A stretch of DNA of 64,000 nucleotides from Pseudomonas farris. GTDB taxonomy: Bacteria; Pseudomonadota; Gammaproteobacteria; Pseudomonadales; Pseudomonadaceae. A program made the translations under genes and the position numbers. Positions 41,211-53,240 of the stretch are shown here, one piece after another. A model generated the notes under the pieces. The model ran no database searches and was not told the DNA's origin. It saw nothing but the letters and a program-made list of their open reading frames with translations. Where the stretch lies: assembly GCF_019145235.1 (NCBI RefSeq), contig NZ_JAHSTV010000001.1, positions 310,001-374,000 on the forward strand, in the 5' to 3' direction. Within the stretch, counting starts at the first letter, position 1. Each line of letters opens with the position of its first letter.

Positions 41211-41297
41211 CCTTCGCGAGCAAGCCCGCTCCCACAGTTGACCGAGTTCTTCCGGAAGAAATGCAATCGAATGTGGGAGCGGGCTTGCTCGCGAAGG
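41211..41297. repeat. 87-bp outward REP pair, copy B (inverted copy of A)
   Basis: Reverse complement of 39480-39566 with two mismatches in 87 bases, including the spacer, which is normally variable between REP pairs. Lies between the GST gene and argJ. Confidence 0.95.
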
Positions 41298-41320
41298 ACG
41301 CGACTCGGTCCGGACCTTAT

Positions 41321-42538
41321 TTACGTACGGTACTCAGCGTTGATCTTCACGTATTCGTGGGACAGGTCAGTGGTCCAGATGGTTTCGCTGCAATCGCCGC
41401 GACCCAGCTCGATGCGGATGGTGATTTCTTCCTGCTGCATCACCGCCGCGCCCTGGGCTTCGGTGTAGGTGGCAGAGCGAGCGCCACGGCTGGCGATGCA
41501 CACGTCGCCGAGGAACACGTCGATCTTGCTCACGTCCAGGTTCGGTACGCCGGCACGGCCCACGGCGGCCAGAATGCGACCCCAGTTCGGGTCGGAGGCG
41601 AACAACGCGGTCTTGATCAGCGGCGAGTGGGCCACGGTGTAACCGACGTCCAGGCACTCCTGGTGATTGCCGCCGCCGTTGACTTCCACGGTGACAAACT
41701 TGGTCGCGCCTTCGCCGTCGCGCACGATGGCCTGGGCCACGTCCATGCAGACTTCGAACACCGCTTGTTTCAGCAAAGCGAACAGCGGACCGCTCGCTTC
41801 AGTGATTTCCGGCAGTGCAGCCTGACCGGTGGCGATCAGCATGCAGCAGTCGTTGGTCGAGGTGTCGCCGTCGATGGTGATGCGGTTGAACGACTTGTTG
41901 GCGCCGTCCAGCAGCAGGTTTTGCAGCACGTCGCGGGAGACTTTGGCGTCGGTGGCGATGTAGCCAAGCATGGTCGCCATGTTCGGGCGGATCATGCCCG
42001 CGCCTTTGCTGATGCCGGTGACGGTGATGGTCACGCCGTCATGCTGGAACTGGCGGCTGGCGCCCTTTGGCAGGGTGTCAGTGGTCATGATGCCGGTAGC
42101 GGCGGCTTCCCAGTTGTTGACCGACAGGTCGTCGAGGGCGGCTTGCAGCGCGCCTTCGATTTTTTCGACCGGCAGCGGCTCGCCGATCACACCGGTGGAG
42201 TACGGCAGCACCAGGCTTGCATCGACACCGGTCAGCTCAGCCAGTTTGGCGCAAGTGCGCTCGGCGGCAGCAAGGCCTGGCTCGCCGGTGCCGGCGTTGG
42301 CATTGCCGGTGTTGGTCAGCAGGTAACGTACCGGGCCTTGCACACGTTGTTTGGCCAGGATTACGGGAGCGGCGCAAAAGGCGTTCAGGGTGAACACGCC
42401 CGCCACTGTGGAACCTTCGGCACAGCGCATGACCACGACATCCTTGCGCCCCGGGCGCTTGATACCGGCCGAGGCGATACCGAGTTCAAAACCGGCAACC
42501 GGGTGCAACGTTGGCAAAGGACCAAGACCAACAGCCAT
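41321..42538 (-). CDS. argJ: Bifunctional ornithine acetyltransferase/N-acetylglutamate synthase
   Basis: A 405-residue enzyme of arginine synthesis that recycles the acetyl group from acetylornithine to glutamate. The chain cleaves itself at the threonine of [10 protein letters not shown] (near residue 187) into alpha and beta subunits; this site is intact, as are NTGNANAG near 113 and the C-terminal [14 protein letters not shown]. Length is normal. It follows secA in the conserved pseudomonad order and starts 135 bp after it. Confidence 0.96.
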   Translation of the reverse strand: MAVGLGPLPTLHPVAGFELGIASAGIKRPGRKDVVVMRCAEGSTVAGVFTLNAFCAAPVILAKQRVQGPVRYLLTNTGNANAGTGEPGLAAAERTCAKLAELTGVDASLVLPYSTGVIGEPLPVEKIEGALQAALDDLSVNNWEAAATGIMTTDTLPKGASRQFQHDGVTITVTGISKGAGMIRPNMATMLGYIATDAKVSRDVLQNLLLDGANKSFNRITIDGDTSTNDCCMLIATGQAALPEITEASGPLFALLKQAVFEVCMDVAQAIVRDGEGATKFVTVEVNGGGNHQECLDVGYTVAHSPLIKTALFASDPNWGRILAAVGRAGVPNLDVSKIDVFLGDVCIASRGARSATYTEAQGAAVMQQEEITIRIELGRGDCSETIWTTDLSHEYVKINAEYRT

Positions 42539-42615
42539 GAATGCGCTCCTTAAAAAGTAGTGTCTGCACCGTCATTACCCCGTTCTTTTAACGTGGCGCG
42601 GTGGTTTAAATGGCA

Positions 42616-42646
42616 AAACGCCGCGACGGCATAAGCCGGTCGCGGC
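42616..42646 (-). terminator. Terminator of secA
   Basis: On the minus strand GCCGCGACCGGC and GCCGTCGCGGC pair with one bulged base around TTAT, followed by GTTTT. Confidence 0.75.
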
Positions 42647-42673
42647 GCGGGTATTTCAGCGTATGAAACGGGT

Positions 42674-45409
<2,736 letters not shown>

Positions 45410-45716
45410 ATCGGCAGGATCTTCCACACTAAAGGGATGGAGGGCGGCCCCGAGAGTCGCCCGTGCAGCCCTCATGGCCGCATGCGAACGAGTATTCTAC
45501 CCGGAAACGATGGTGAGGAAAGTGGCGTTATTCCACGATGCATGCACTGCGCTGTGACGGGGCTCACTTAAAATAAGGGCTTTTTGCTGAACTTCAACCC
45601 ATCGAGGGCACAAGTTACTCGTTGATTTAATGGGTAAAGCGCTCGCAAAGCAATGGGTCGGGGGCAACGGGTGCTTTCTGTTACCATGGCCACTCTGTTA
45701 CTTCAGGTGTTCGATC
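45410..45716. other. Divergent spacer between secA and the DUF721 gene
   Basis: 307 bp without gene or clear promoter; AAAATAAGGGC-TTTTTGC near 45570 is AT-rich and may contain a start region. Nothing further can be supported. Confidence 0.4.
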
Positions 45717-46172
45717 ATGGCATTTCGCCCTCTCACGGCCAGAGCACCCGCCGTTCTGCTTCGCGAAGCCAAACCGCTGAAAGCCATCTTTGGCCACGCT
45801 CAACGCCTGGGTCATTTACAACGTCTGGTGGAAAGCCAGCTGCAGCCGGCTGCCCGCGAGCATTGCCATGTGGCGTCGTGGCGTGAAGGCAGTTTATTGC
45901 TGATTGTCACCGACGGTCACTGGGCCACCCGCCTGCGCTATCAACAAAAGCGTCTGCAACGGCAGTTACAGTTGTTCGACGAGTTCGCCAGCCTGACGCG
46001 AATTCTGTTCAAGGTTCAGCCGCCTACCGTTCAGCAAGGGGCGGCGGGGCATACGATAAATTTGTCGACCGATGCTGCGGCGACCATTCAGGCGACGGCT
46101 GACGGGATTACCGACCCGAATCTGCGGGCGGCCCTCGAACGCCTGGCGGCGCACGCCAAACCCAAAACCTGA
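45717..46172 (+). CDS. dciA: DUF721 protein, DciA type
   Basis: A 151-residue protein of the DUF721 family, members of which (DciA) load the replicative helicase DnaB where no DnaC exists; pseudomonads are in that group. The domain (about 15-105) contains WREGSLLLIVTDGHWATRLR, with the strand and helix pattern of the KH-like DciA fold. The ATG at 45717 is used; the open frame upstream has no ribosome site. Placement next to secA is usual for the genus. Confidence 0.82.
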   Translation: MAFRPLTARAPAVLLREAKPLKAIFGHAQRLGHLQRLVESQLQPAAREHCHVASWREGSLLLIVTDGHWATRLRYQQKRLQRQLQLFDEFASLTRILFKVQPPTVQQGAAGHTINLSTDAAATIQATADGITDPNLRAALERLAAHAKPKT

Positions 46173-46183
46173 CATAAAACCAA

Positions 46184-46273
46184 TGTGGGAGCGGGCTTGC
46201 TCGCGAAGGGGCCATCACATTCAACATCAATATTGACTGTCAGACCGCTTTCGCGAGCAAGCCCGCTCCCACA
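46184..46273. repeat. REPIN, 90 bp, after the DUF721 gene
   Basis: Inward-facing REP pair with the common ends; spacer contains CATCAATATTGACTGTC. It lies between converging genes. Confidence 0.93.
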
Positions 46274-46292
46274 TTTTTACTGTGCCTGCTCG

Positions 46293-47780
46293 CTATCGGC
46301 GTTTGCTGCCGCCAAGCAAAGACCCCATCAACCCGCGTACCAATTGTCGGCCCAATTGATTCGCCGCCTGTCGCATGGCTGATTTCAATGCCTGTCCCGC
46401 CGCCGTACCGAGGAATTCCCCGGCCTGTTCGGTGAAACTCGGCTCTTCAGGTGCAGGTTTGCCCGGCGCGGCTTCAGGATCCGGCGCCAGCCCTTTACGC
46501 CCCATCAGCACTTCATAAGCCGATTCACGATCGACCGGTTTGTCGTAACGCCCCTTGAACGGCGAACCGGCGATCAGCACGGTGCGTTCGGTCTCGGTCA
46601 GCGGCCCGATCCGCGATTGCGGCGGTGCAACCAATACACGCTGGACCATCCCCGGCGTACCCTTGTCTTGCAGGGTGCCGACCAGCGCCTCGCCGATCCC
46701 CAACTCCGTCAACACCGACAAGGCTTCAAATGCCGGGTTCGGCCGGAAACCGTCGGCCACCGCGCGCAGGGATTTCTGTTCTTTGGCGGTAAACGCACGC
46801 AACCCATGCTGAATACGCAGGCCCAGTTGCGCCAGCACATCATCCGGCAAGTCGCCCGGCGATTGGGTGACGAAATACACCCCCACGCCTTTCGAGCGAA
46901 TCAGTCGCACCACTTGTTCCAGACGCTCCTGCAACGCCTTGGGCGTACCGGCGAACAACAAGTGCGCTTCGTCGAAAAACAGCGCCAGCAGCGGTTTCTC
47001 GGCATCGCCGCGCTCCGGCAGTTGCTCGAACAGTTCGGCCAGCAGCCAGAGCAGGAACGTCGCATAGACCTTCGGCGCTTCATGCACCAGTCGACTGGCA
47101 TCTAGCAAGTGAATGCGCCCGCGCCCATCCACGGCCGGTTGCAACATATCTTCCAGTTGCAGCGCCGGTTCGCCGAACAACGCTTCAGCGCCCTGCTGTT
47201 CCAGCGTCGCCAAACGGCGCAACAGCGCCTGGCTGGAACCGGTGGTCATCAACGCGGCGTCATCCCCCAGCAATTCGGGGTTGTCGCGCAGGTGATTGAG
47301 CAGCGCCTTCAAATCCTTCAAATCCAGCAGCAACAACCCTTCGCGGTCGGCCACCTTGAACGCGGCATACAACGCCGACTGCTGACTGTCGGTCAGTTCC
47401 AGCAGGCTGCCGAGCAGCAACGGGCCCATTTCGCTCAAGGTTGTGCGCAATGGATGACCGGACTGACCGTTAATGTCCCACAAGGTCACCGGATACGCCT
47501 GAGGCTTATGGTTCAGCCAGGGCATCCCGGCGATCCGCTCCGCGACCTTGCCCTGAGGGTTGCCGGCGGCGCCCAGGCCGCACAGGTCGCCTTTGATGTC
47601 TGCCGCAAACACCGCCACGCCGGCATCGCTGAAGGCTTCGGCCAGGCGCTGCAAGGTGACGGTTTTACCGGTCCCGGTAGCGCCCGCCACCAGGCCGTGA
47701 CGGTTGGCCAGGCGCATGGCCTGGGCGATGGACTGGCCCGCGAGGTCGGCGCCGATAACGAGTTGCGATGAGTCAGGCAT
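46293..47780 (-). CDS. HerA-like ATPase, DUF853 (YjgR) family
   Basis: A 495-residue cytoplasmic P-loop ATPase related to the HerA/FtsK helicases. Walker A is GATGTGKTVTLQ near residue 32, Walker B FFDEAHLLFAG near 280 and an arginine-rich C-terminus follows. The biological role of the YjgR branch is unknown; HerA relatives process DNA ends. The ATG at 47780 has GGTGA just upstream; another at 47792 (MGDKMPD) is possible. It stands alone. Confidence 0.88.
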   Translation of the reverse strand: MPDSSQLVIGADLAGQSIAQAMRLANRHGLVAGATGTGKTVTLQRLAEAFSDAGVAVFAADIKGDLCGLGAAGNPQGKVAERIAGMPWLNHKPQAYPVTLWDINGQSGHPLRTTLSEMGPLLLGSLLELTDSQQSALYAAFKVADREGLLLLDLKDLKALLNHLRDNPELLGDDAALMTTGSSQALLRRLATLEQQGAEALFGEPALQLEDMLQPAVDGRGRIHLLDASRLVHEAPKVYATFLLWLLAELFEQLPERGDAEKPLLALFFDEAHLLFAGTPKALQERLEQVVRLIRSKGVGVYFVTQSPGDLPDDVLAQLGLRIQHGLRAFTAKEQKSLRAVADGFRPNPAFEALSVLTELGIGEALVGTLQDKGTPGMVQRVLVAPPQSRIGPLTETERTVLIAGSPFKGRYDKPVDRESAYEVLMGRKGLAPDPEAAPGKPAPEEPSFTEQAGEFLGTAAGQALKSAMRQAANQLGRQLVRGLMGSLLGGSKRR

Positions 47781-47964
47781 TTTGTCACCCATGGTTAATC
47801 TTTGATCCTTCATGGCCGATAACAAGCGTGAGACCAGACTGAAAAATAGCGTCGGTAATTCCCTAAGGAGAGGTGGAAATATCAGCTTACTTTCAACACT
47901 GCCCATTTTGCGCGCCTTTATAAAAGCACGCCCTGGACATTAAGACTTTAGCGGACCCCAAGCC

Positions 47965-49854
47965 ATGAATAAAAATCTGCGCTTCAGCCATAAAATACTG
48001 CTTGCCGCCGCCCTCATCGTCATTGCTGCCTTCGCCTCGTTCACACTGTACAACGACTATTTGCAGCGCAATGCGATACGCAACGATCTAGACAACTATC
48101 TGCAAGAAATGGGCAGCGTGACGGCCAACAATATCCAGACCTGGCTGGCCGGACGCAGCCTGCTGATAGAAAACCTGTCACAAAACGTCGCCCTGAACGC
48201 TGACACCGGCAATGTCTCCAAACTACTTGAGCAGAAGGCCGTGACCTCGACTTTCATGGGCGCCTATCTGGGCAACAAGGATGGCACCTTCATCATCCGC
48301 CCTGACAGCAAGATGCCCGACGGCTATGACCCTCGCGTCCGGCCTTGGTACAAGAGCGCCCAAAGCACCGGCGGCTCGGCACTGACCGAACCGTACATCG
48401 ATCTCGCGTCCGGCCAGCTGGTCATTTCCATCGTCAACAGTGTGCTCAAGGACGGTCAAAGCATCGGCGTGGTCGGTGGCGACCTGAGCTTGCAGGTGAT
48501 CGCCGACAGCCTCAACGCGCTGGACTTCGACGGCATGGGTTATGCCTTTCTGATCAGCGCCGATGGCAAGATCCTGGTTCACCCGGATAAATCCCTGGCG
48601 ATGAAGTCCCTGAGCGAGGCGTATCCGAAAAACACCCCGCGCATCAGCAGCGAACTCAGTGAAATCGACGTCGACGGCAAGACCCGCATCGTCACGTTCA
48701 CCCCGATCAAAGGCCTGCCGTCGGTGAACTGGTACATCGGCCTGTCGGTGGATAAAGACAAAGCTTTCTCGATGCTCAGCGAATTCCGCGCCTCGGCGGT
48801 CGTCGCCACCCTGATTGCCGTGGCAATCATCATCGCCCTGCTCGGCATGTTGATCCGCATCCTGATCCAGCCGCTGCACGTCATGACCCGCGCCATGGAA
48901 GACATCGCAGACGGTGAAGGCGACCTGACCAAACGCCTGACCATTCAGAATCAGGACGAATTCGGCATCCTTGGCACGGCGTTCAACCGCTTCGTGGAGC
49001 GGATTCATACGTCGATCCGCGAAGTGTCCTCGGCCACCGGGCAAGTCAACGAAGTGGCCTTGCGTGTAGTGGCGGCTTCGAACTCGTCGATGTTCAATTC
49101 CGACCAGCAAGCCTCGCGCACCAGCAGCGTCGCCGCGGCGATCAACCAACTCGGCGCCGCCGCCCAGGAAATCGCCCGAAACGCCGCGCAAGCGTCGAAT
49201 CAGGCCAGCGACGCGCGCAGCCTGGCCGAAGATGGCCAGCAAGTAGTGGATCGCAGCATTGCCGCGATGAACCAGCTGTCGAGCATGCTCAGCGCCTCGA
49301 GTACCAACATCGAATCGCTGAACAGCAAAACCGTGAACATCGGGCAGATTCTCGAAGTGATCACCAGCATCTCCCAGCAAACCAACCTGCTGGCGCTGAA
49401 CGCCGCCATTGAAGCGGCGCGGGCCGGTGAAGCCGGGCGCGGTTTTGCCGTGGTGGCCGACGAGGTGCGCAACCTGGCGCACCGCACACAAGAGTCCGCG
49501 CAACAGGTGCAAACCATGATCGAAGAACTGCAAGTCGGCGCCCGCGAATCGGTCAGCACCATGAGCGAAAGCCAGCGCCACAGCCAGGACAGCGTGGAAA
49601 TCGCCAACCTGGCAGGCGAACGCCTGAACAGCGTGACACTGCGCATCGGCGAAATCGACGGCATGAACCAGTCGGTGGCCACAGCGACCGAGGAACAGAC
49701 GGCAGTGGTTGAGTCGATCAACGTCGACATTACCGAGATCAACACGCTCAACCAGGAAGGCGTGGAAAACCTGCAATCGACGTTGCGTGCGTGCTCGGAC
49801 CTTGAGCAGCAGGCTTCGCGATTGAAGCAATTGGTAGGCAGTTTCCGCATCTAG
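47965..49854 (+). CDS. Methyl-accepting chemotaxis protein with dCache domain
   Basis: A 629-residue chemoreceptor. Transmembrane helices lie at about 9-29 and 276-298; the periplasmic dCache domain (about 35-270) contains [15 protein letters not shown] and VGGDLSL, which match the amino-acid-binding pattern of PctA-type receptors (Y, R, W, Y, Y, D). A HAMP domain and a long coiled coil with the signalling tip [20 protein letters not shown] follow. Ligands are probably amino acids, but not identified. Not within a che operon. Confidence 0.93.
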   Translation: MNKNLRFSHKILLAAALIVIAAFASFTLYNDYLQRNAIRNDLDNYLQEMGSVTANNIQTWLAGRSLLIENLSQNVALNADTGNVSKLLEQKAVTSTFMGAYLGNKDGTFIIRPDSKMPDGYDPRVRPWYKSAQSTGGSALTEPYIDLASGQLVISIVNSVLKDGQSIGVVGGDLSLQVIADSLNALDFDGMGYAFLISADGKILVHPDKSLAMKSLSEAYPKNTPRISSELSEIDVDGKTRIVTFTPIKGLPSVNWYIGLSVDKDKAFSMLSEFRASAVVATLIAVAIIIALLGMLIRILIQPLHVMTRAMEDIADGEGDLTKRLTIQNQDEFGILGTAFNRFVERIHTSIREVSSATGQVNEVALRVVAASNSSMFNSDQQASRTSSVAAAINQLGAAAQEIARNAAQASNQASDARSLAEDGQQVVDRSIAAMNQLSSMLSASSTNIESLNSKTVNIGQILEVITSISQQTNLLALNAAIEAARAGEAGRGFAVVADEVRNLAHRTQESAQQVQTMIEELQVGARESVSTMSESQRHSQDSVEIANLAGERLNSVTLRIGEIDGMNQSVATATEEQTAVVESINVDITEINTLNQEGVENLQSTLRACSDLEQQASRLKQLVGSFRI

Positions 49855-49870
49855 AACGTTTGACAGGCCC

Positions 49871-49970
49871 CAATCGCGAGCAGGCTCGCTCCCACATTTG
49901 ATCTCCGTTGCTCACAAATAATGTGTTTACAACAGATCCAGTGTGGGAGCGAGCCTGCTCGCGATAGCGG
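49871..49970. repeat. REP pair, outward, variant
   Basis: CGCGAGCAGGCTCGCTCCCACA and its complement (starting GTGTGGGAGCGAGCCTGC) lie about 50 bp apart, pointing away from each other. The core GCGAGCCTGCTCGCGAT is a third variant of the REP sequence. Confidence 0.85.
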
Positions 49971-50085
49971 TCTGTAAAGCCCCGCAAAACCCCGCTGACA
50001 CCCCGCGCCGCAAAACCCCGACCGAACATCTATCCTTCATATAGGTCAACCAAGGGAGAACAAACGGACCGGAGGAATGTTCATC

Positions 50086-51198
50086 GTGCATATCGCTGAC
50101 ATAACCATGTTCTACGCCCCTGCCAGCGGTGGCGTGCGCACTTATCTGGATGCCAAACACCGTCGCCTGGGCAGCAAGCCAGGCATTCGTCACAGTTTGC
50201 TGATCCCTGGGGCTCATTTGAGTGAACAGGATGGCGTTTACACGGTTCCGGCCCCTGCCCTGCCCTTTGGCAAGGGATATCGCTTTCCCCTCCGTCTCGC
50301 GCCTTGGCGCAATGTCCTGCAGGATTTGCAGCCCGATCTGATTGAAGTCGGCGATCCTTACCTGACTGCCTGGGCTGCTTTGGACGCCAAGCGGCAACTC
50401 GATGTGCCAGTGATCGGTTTTTATCACTCAGACCTGCCGCTGCTGGTCAGCAATCGCATGGGCAACTGGGTTACACCCAATGTCGAAGCTTATGTCAGCA
50501 AGCTCTATGGCAACTTCGACCGGGTTTTGGCACCGAGTCAAATCATGGCCAATAAACTGATCGGGTTGGGCGTGAAAAACGTTTTCGTACAACCGCTGGG
50601 CGTCGACCTGCAAACGTTCAACCCCAATGCACGGGATTCCGGTTTACGGGCCGAATTGGGCATCGATGAAAACACCCACCTGTTGATCTTCGCCGGCCGT
50701 GGATCCAAGGAAAAGAACCTGCCGGTGCTGCTCAAATGCATGAAACGCCTGGGCCGTCGCTATCACTTGTTACTGGTGGGCTCGTCAATGCCGACCCTGG
50801 TACCGCGCAATGTCACCGTCCTTAATGAGTTCTACCCGGCGGCGCAAGTTGCGCGCTTGATGGCCAGTGCCGACGCGCTGGTGCATGCCGGTGATCAGGA
50901 AACCTTTGGCCTGGTGGTCCTCGAAGCCATGGCCAGTGGCATTCCAGTGGTGGCCGTGGCCGCCGGGGCTTTTCAGGAAATTGTCACCGATCAATGCGGC
51001 CTGCTCTGCGCGCCGAACAATCCCGTGGCGATGGCCAATGCCGTACGCGAACTCTTCAGCCAGGGCAGCGCCGTACTGGGCAAACAAGCCCGCAGCCATG
51101 TCGAACGGCATTACGCCTGGGATACTGTGGTCGACAGCCTGTTGGGGCACTATCACGCCGTACTCGGCACTCAATGGCCCCGGATCGCCAATGGTTGA
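50086..51198 (+). CDS. Family 4 glycosyltransferase
   Basis: A 370-residue GT-B enzyme that uses a nucleotide sugar with retention. Visible are MHIADITMFYAPASGGVRTYL at the N-terminus (acceptor-side glycine loop), YHSDLPLLVSN near 118 and the C-terminal E-X7-E motif ETFGLVVLE near 275. The GTG at 50086 is chosen: GGAGGA is nine bases before it, while the ATG at 50077 would lie directly on the ribosome site. First of three overlapping genes. Acceptor (lipid or sugar) unknown; relation to SQD2/PimB lipid glycosyltransferases is a guess. Confidence 0.88.
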   Translation: MHIADITMFYAPASGGVRTYLDAKHRRLGSKPGIRHSLLIPGAHLSEQDGVYTVPAPALPFGKGYRFPLRLAPWRNVLQDLQPDLIEVGDPYLTAWAALDAKRQLDVPVIGFYHSDLPLLVSNRMGNWVTPNVEAYVSKLYGNFDRVLAPSQIMANKLIGLGVKNVFVQPLGVDLQTFNPNARDSGLRAELGIDENTHLLIFAGRGSKEKNLPVLLKCMKRLGRRYHLLLVGSSMPTLVPRNVTVLNEFYPAAQVARLMASADALVHAGDQETFGLVVLEAMASGIPVVAVAAGAFQEIVTDQCGLLCAPNNPVAMANAVRELFSQGSAVLGKQARSHVERHYAWDTVVDSLLGHYHAVLGTQWPRIANG

Positions 51199-51967
51199 GC
51201 CCATGAACGCGCCCAGCCTGTTACTGGTATTGCACGACGTTGCGCCGCAAACCTGGCCCGATTACCAAGCCTTCGTCGAAGCCGTCGACGCGCTGGGTGA
51301 GGTGCCGATCACCTGGCTGGTGGTGCCGGATTTCCACAAACATAACGACCTGGCCGCGTATCCGGCGTTTCGACGTTTGCTGACCCGCCGCGTCGCTCGC
51401 GGCGACGAACTGGCACTGCACGGTTACTTCCATTGCGATGAAGGACCTATCCCCCTCACTCCCCGAGACTGGTTCATGCGTCGAATCTACACCCATGAAG
51501 GCGAGTTCTACGACCTGTCACACGAAGCCGCCCTCACCCGCCTGCGTGCCGGAATCGAGGTATTCCACCGTTACAACTGGCCATTGGAAGGTTTCGTCGC
51601 TCCAGCCTGGTTAATGAGCGAAGGCACCCGTCAAGCCTTGCGCCAGGTACCGCTGCGCTACACCAGCGACTCGCAGCATCTGTATCGATTGCCGGACTTC
51701 ACCGCGATCGATGCCCCATGCCTGGTCTGGAGCGCGCGCAGCGCCTGGCGTCGGGGCCTGTCGAAAATTGTCAGCGATCAGCGCGAACAACGTTGGCGCC
51801 AGGCGCCGGTGATTCGTCTCGGCCTGCACCCGGTAGACATGCGCCATGAGTTCTCGCGTCAGTACTGGCTGCAAACCCTCAAGCGCTTGCTCGACGAGGG
51901 ACGTGTTCCGATGACCAAGGCCAACTGGCTGGCACAGCAACGCGACGTCGTCGGTCGCGCCGCATGA
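51191..51967 (+). CDS. DUF2334 polysaccharide-deacetylase-like protein
   Basis: A protein of about 258 residues of the NodB-like carbohydrate esterase group, DUF2334 branch. LLVLHDVAPQTW near residue 10 carries the metal-binding HD, and LALHGYFHCDEG near 70 the two-histidine motif. No signal peptide, so it should act in the cytoplasm or on membrane lipids. It overlaps the glycosyltransferase by eight bases; an ATG four codons on (51203) is possible. Overlap and order suggest that the two enzymes act on one product. Substrate unknown. Confidence 0.82.
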   Translation: MVEPMNAPSLLLVLHDVAPQTWPDYQAFVEAVDALGEVPITWLVVPDFHKHNDLAAYPAFRRLLTRRVARGDELALHGYFHCDEGPIPLTPRDWFMRRIYTHEGEFYDLSHEAALTRLRAGIEVFHRYNWPLEGFVAPAWLMSEGTRQALRQVPLRYTSDSQHLYRLPDFTAIDAPCLVWSARSAWRRGLSKIVSDQREQRWRQAPVIRLGLHPVDMRHEFSRQYWLQTLKRLLDEGRVPMTKANWLAQQRDVVGRAA

Positions 51968-52959
51968 GCCGCGGGATTCTGCTGGTCGTCGCCCTGCTCG
52001 CTGCGGTGCTCATCCCGTCGTTGCTGGGTGGCGGAGAGACATGGTCGCGATTGCAAAGCTTTCCGCTGAAATGGCTGCTGATCATGTTCGGCATGATCCT
52101 GCTCTGCTGGATGCTCAACACCCTACGCTTGCGCCTGCTGCTGGGGGATCAGTGCGGCAAGGTCAGTCGCTTCAAAAGCCTTGGGGTGGTGATGTCCGCC
52201 GAGTTCGCCTACTGCGCCACCCCCGGCGGCAGTGGCGGACCGCTGACCATCATGGCCCTGCTGGCACGCCATGGCGTACGACCGGCCAGGGGCAGCGCTG
52301 TGTTCGCCATGGACCAGTTGAGCGATCTGCTGTTTTTTCTCTGCGCGCTAAGCGGGATTCTGATTTATGCACTGTTCCAGCACCTCAGTCAGCGCATGGA
52401 ATGGCTGTTGACCGTCAGCGCCGTCTCAATGTTCGGTGGGCTGTTCAGTTGCGTGTTGGCGGCTCGCTACCACCGTTCGCTGATTCGCCTGAGTGGTCGG
52501 TTGCTCGCTCGTCTCAATGTCAAAGGCACCACCCGGATGCGCTGGGCGCGAAAGCTCCTGCACTTCCTGGCGGCCTTTACTGACACATTGAAGTTGCCTT
52601 TTCAGACGTTAATCACGGTGTTTGCACTGACCTGCCTGCATTGGCTCTTGCGCTATAGCGTGTTGTATCTGGCGTTACGTGGGCTGGGTGTGGATTTGCA
52701 GTGGGCCTGGTGTTTTCTGATCCAGATGCTGTCGCTGAGTGCAGGGCAGTTCAGCCTGTTGCCGGGCGGTGCCGGGGCGGCGGAACTGACATCGGCGGCG
52801 CTGCTGGCGCCCATGGTCGGGAAATCCACCGCGGCGGCGGCGATTCTGATCTGGCGGACAGTGACCTATTACTTCTATCTGGTGGTCGGTGGGCCGGTGT
52901 TTTTGCTGATGCTTGGGCGGCCATTGCTCAGGAAGTTGATGAAGCTCAAGCAGGCTTAA
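51964..52959 (+). CDS. Flippase-like UPF0104 membrane protein
   Basis: A 331-residue membrane protein of the lysylphosphatidylglycerol-synthase transmembrane (UPF0104) group, with about eight hydrophobic segments, the sequence CATPGGSGGPLTIMALL near 80 and SLLPGGAGAAELTSAALL near 265 typical for the family. Soluble MprF synthase domain is absent, so it should move or hold a lipid. It overlaps the deacetylase by four bases (ATGA), completing a three-gene operon. Whether it flips a glycolipid made by its neighbours is inference. Confidence 0.85.
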   Translation: MSRGILLVVALLAAVLIPSLLGGGETWSRLQSFPLKWLLIMFGMILLCWMLNTLRLRLLLGDQCGKVSRFKSLGVVMSAEFAYCATPGGSGGPLTIMALLARHGVRPARGSAVFAMDQLSDLLFFLCALSGILIYALFQHLSQRMEWLLTVSAVSMFGGLFSCVLAARYHRSLIRLSGRLLARLNVKGTTRMRWARKLLHFLAAFTDTLKLPFQTLITVFALTCLHWLLRYSVLYLALRGLGVDLQWAWCFLIQMLSLSAGQFSLLPGGAGAAELTSAALLAPMVGKSTAAAAILIWRTVTYYFYLVVGGPVFLLMLGRPLLRKLMKLKQA

Positions 52960-52983
52960 TAGATCGCCACAGGGTGATCTTTT

Positions 52984-53160
52984 TCAGGAGTCCCCGGATT
53001 CATCCTCTGAATCATTCTGCAACTGCTCCCACAACTCGGCGGCACCGGGAAATTCCGTGCCGTCTTCGGGGCTCAGGTCATCCGGGTCATAGCGACTCAA
53101 ACAGCCCTCACCCTGCGTGGCGGGTGCCTTGGAAGTAGCTTTGTCCAATGGATCGGCCAT
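52984..53160 (-). CDS. Small acidic protein of unknown function
   Basis: A 58-residue, strongly acidic, polar protein starting MADPLDKATSK and ending in NDSEDESGDS. No family is recognised. The ATG at 53160 is used; the frame is open to 53229 but without ribosome site. It lies between the flippase gene and purU and follows a hairpin. Confidence 0.6.
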   Translation of the reverse strand: MADPLDKATSKAPATQGEGCLSRYDPDDLSPEDGTEFPGAAELWEQLQNDSEDESGDS

Positions 53161-53186
53161 GGTTATGTTCTCAGTGCAAAAACGGC

Positions 53187-53221
53187 GAAGGGCCTGCAGC
53201 GATTGAACGCCCAGGCCCTTC
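53187..53221 (-). terminator. Hairpin after purU
   Basis: AAGGGCCTG and CAGGCCCTT pair perfectly over nine bases with a 15-base loop. On the minus strand CGCCGTTTTT follows, so it is a probable purU terminator, 20 bases after the stop. Confidence 0.6.
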
Positions 53222-53240
53222 GAATTCAACTGTATGGCTA

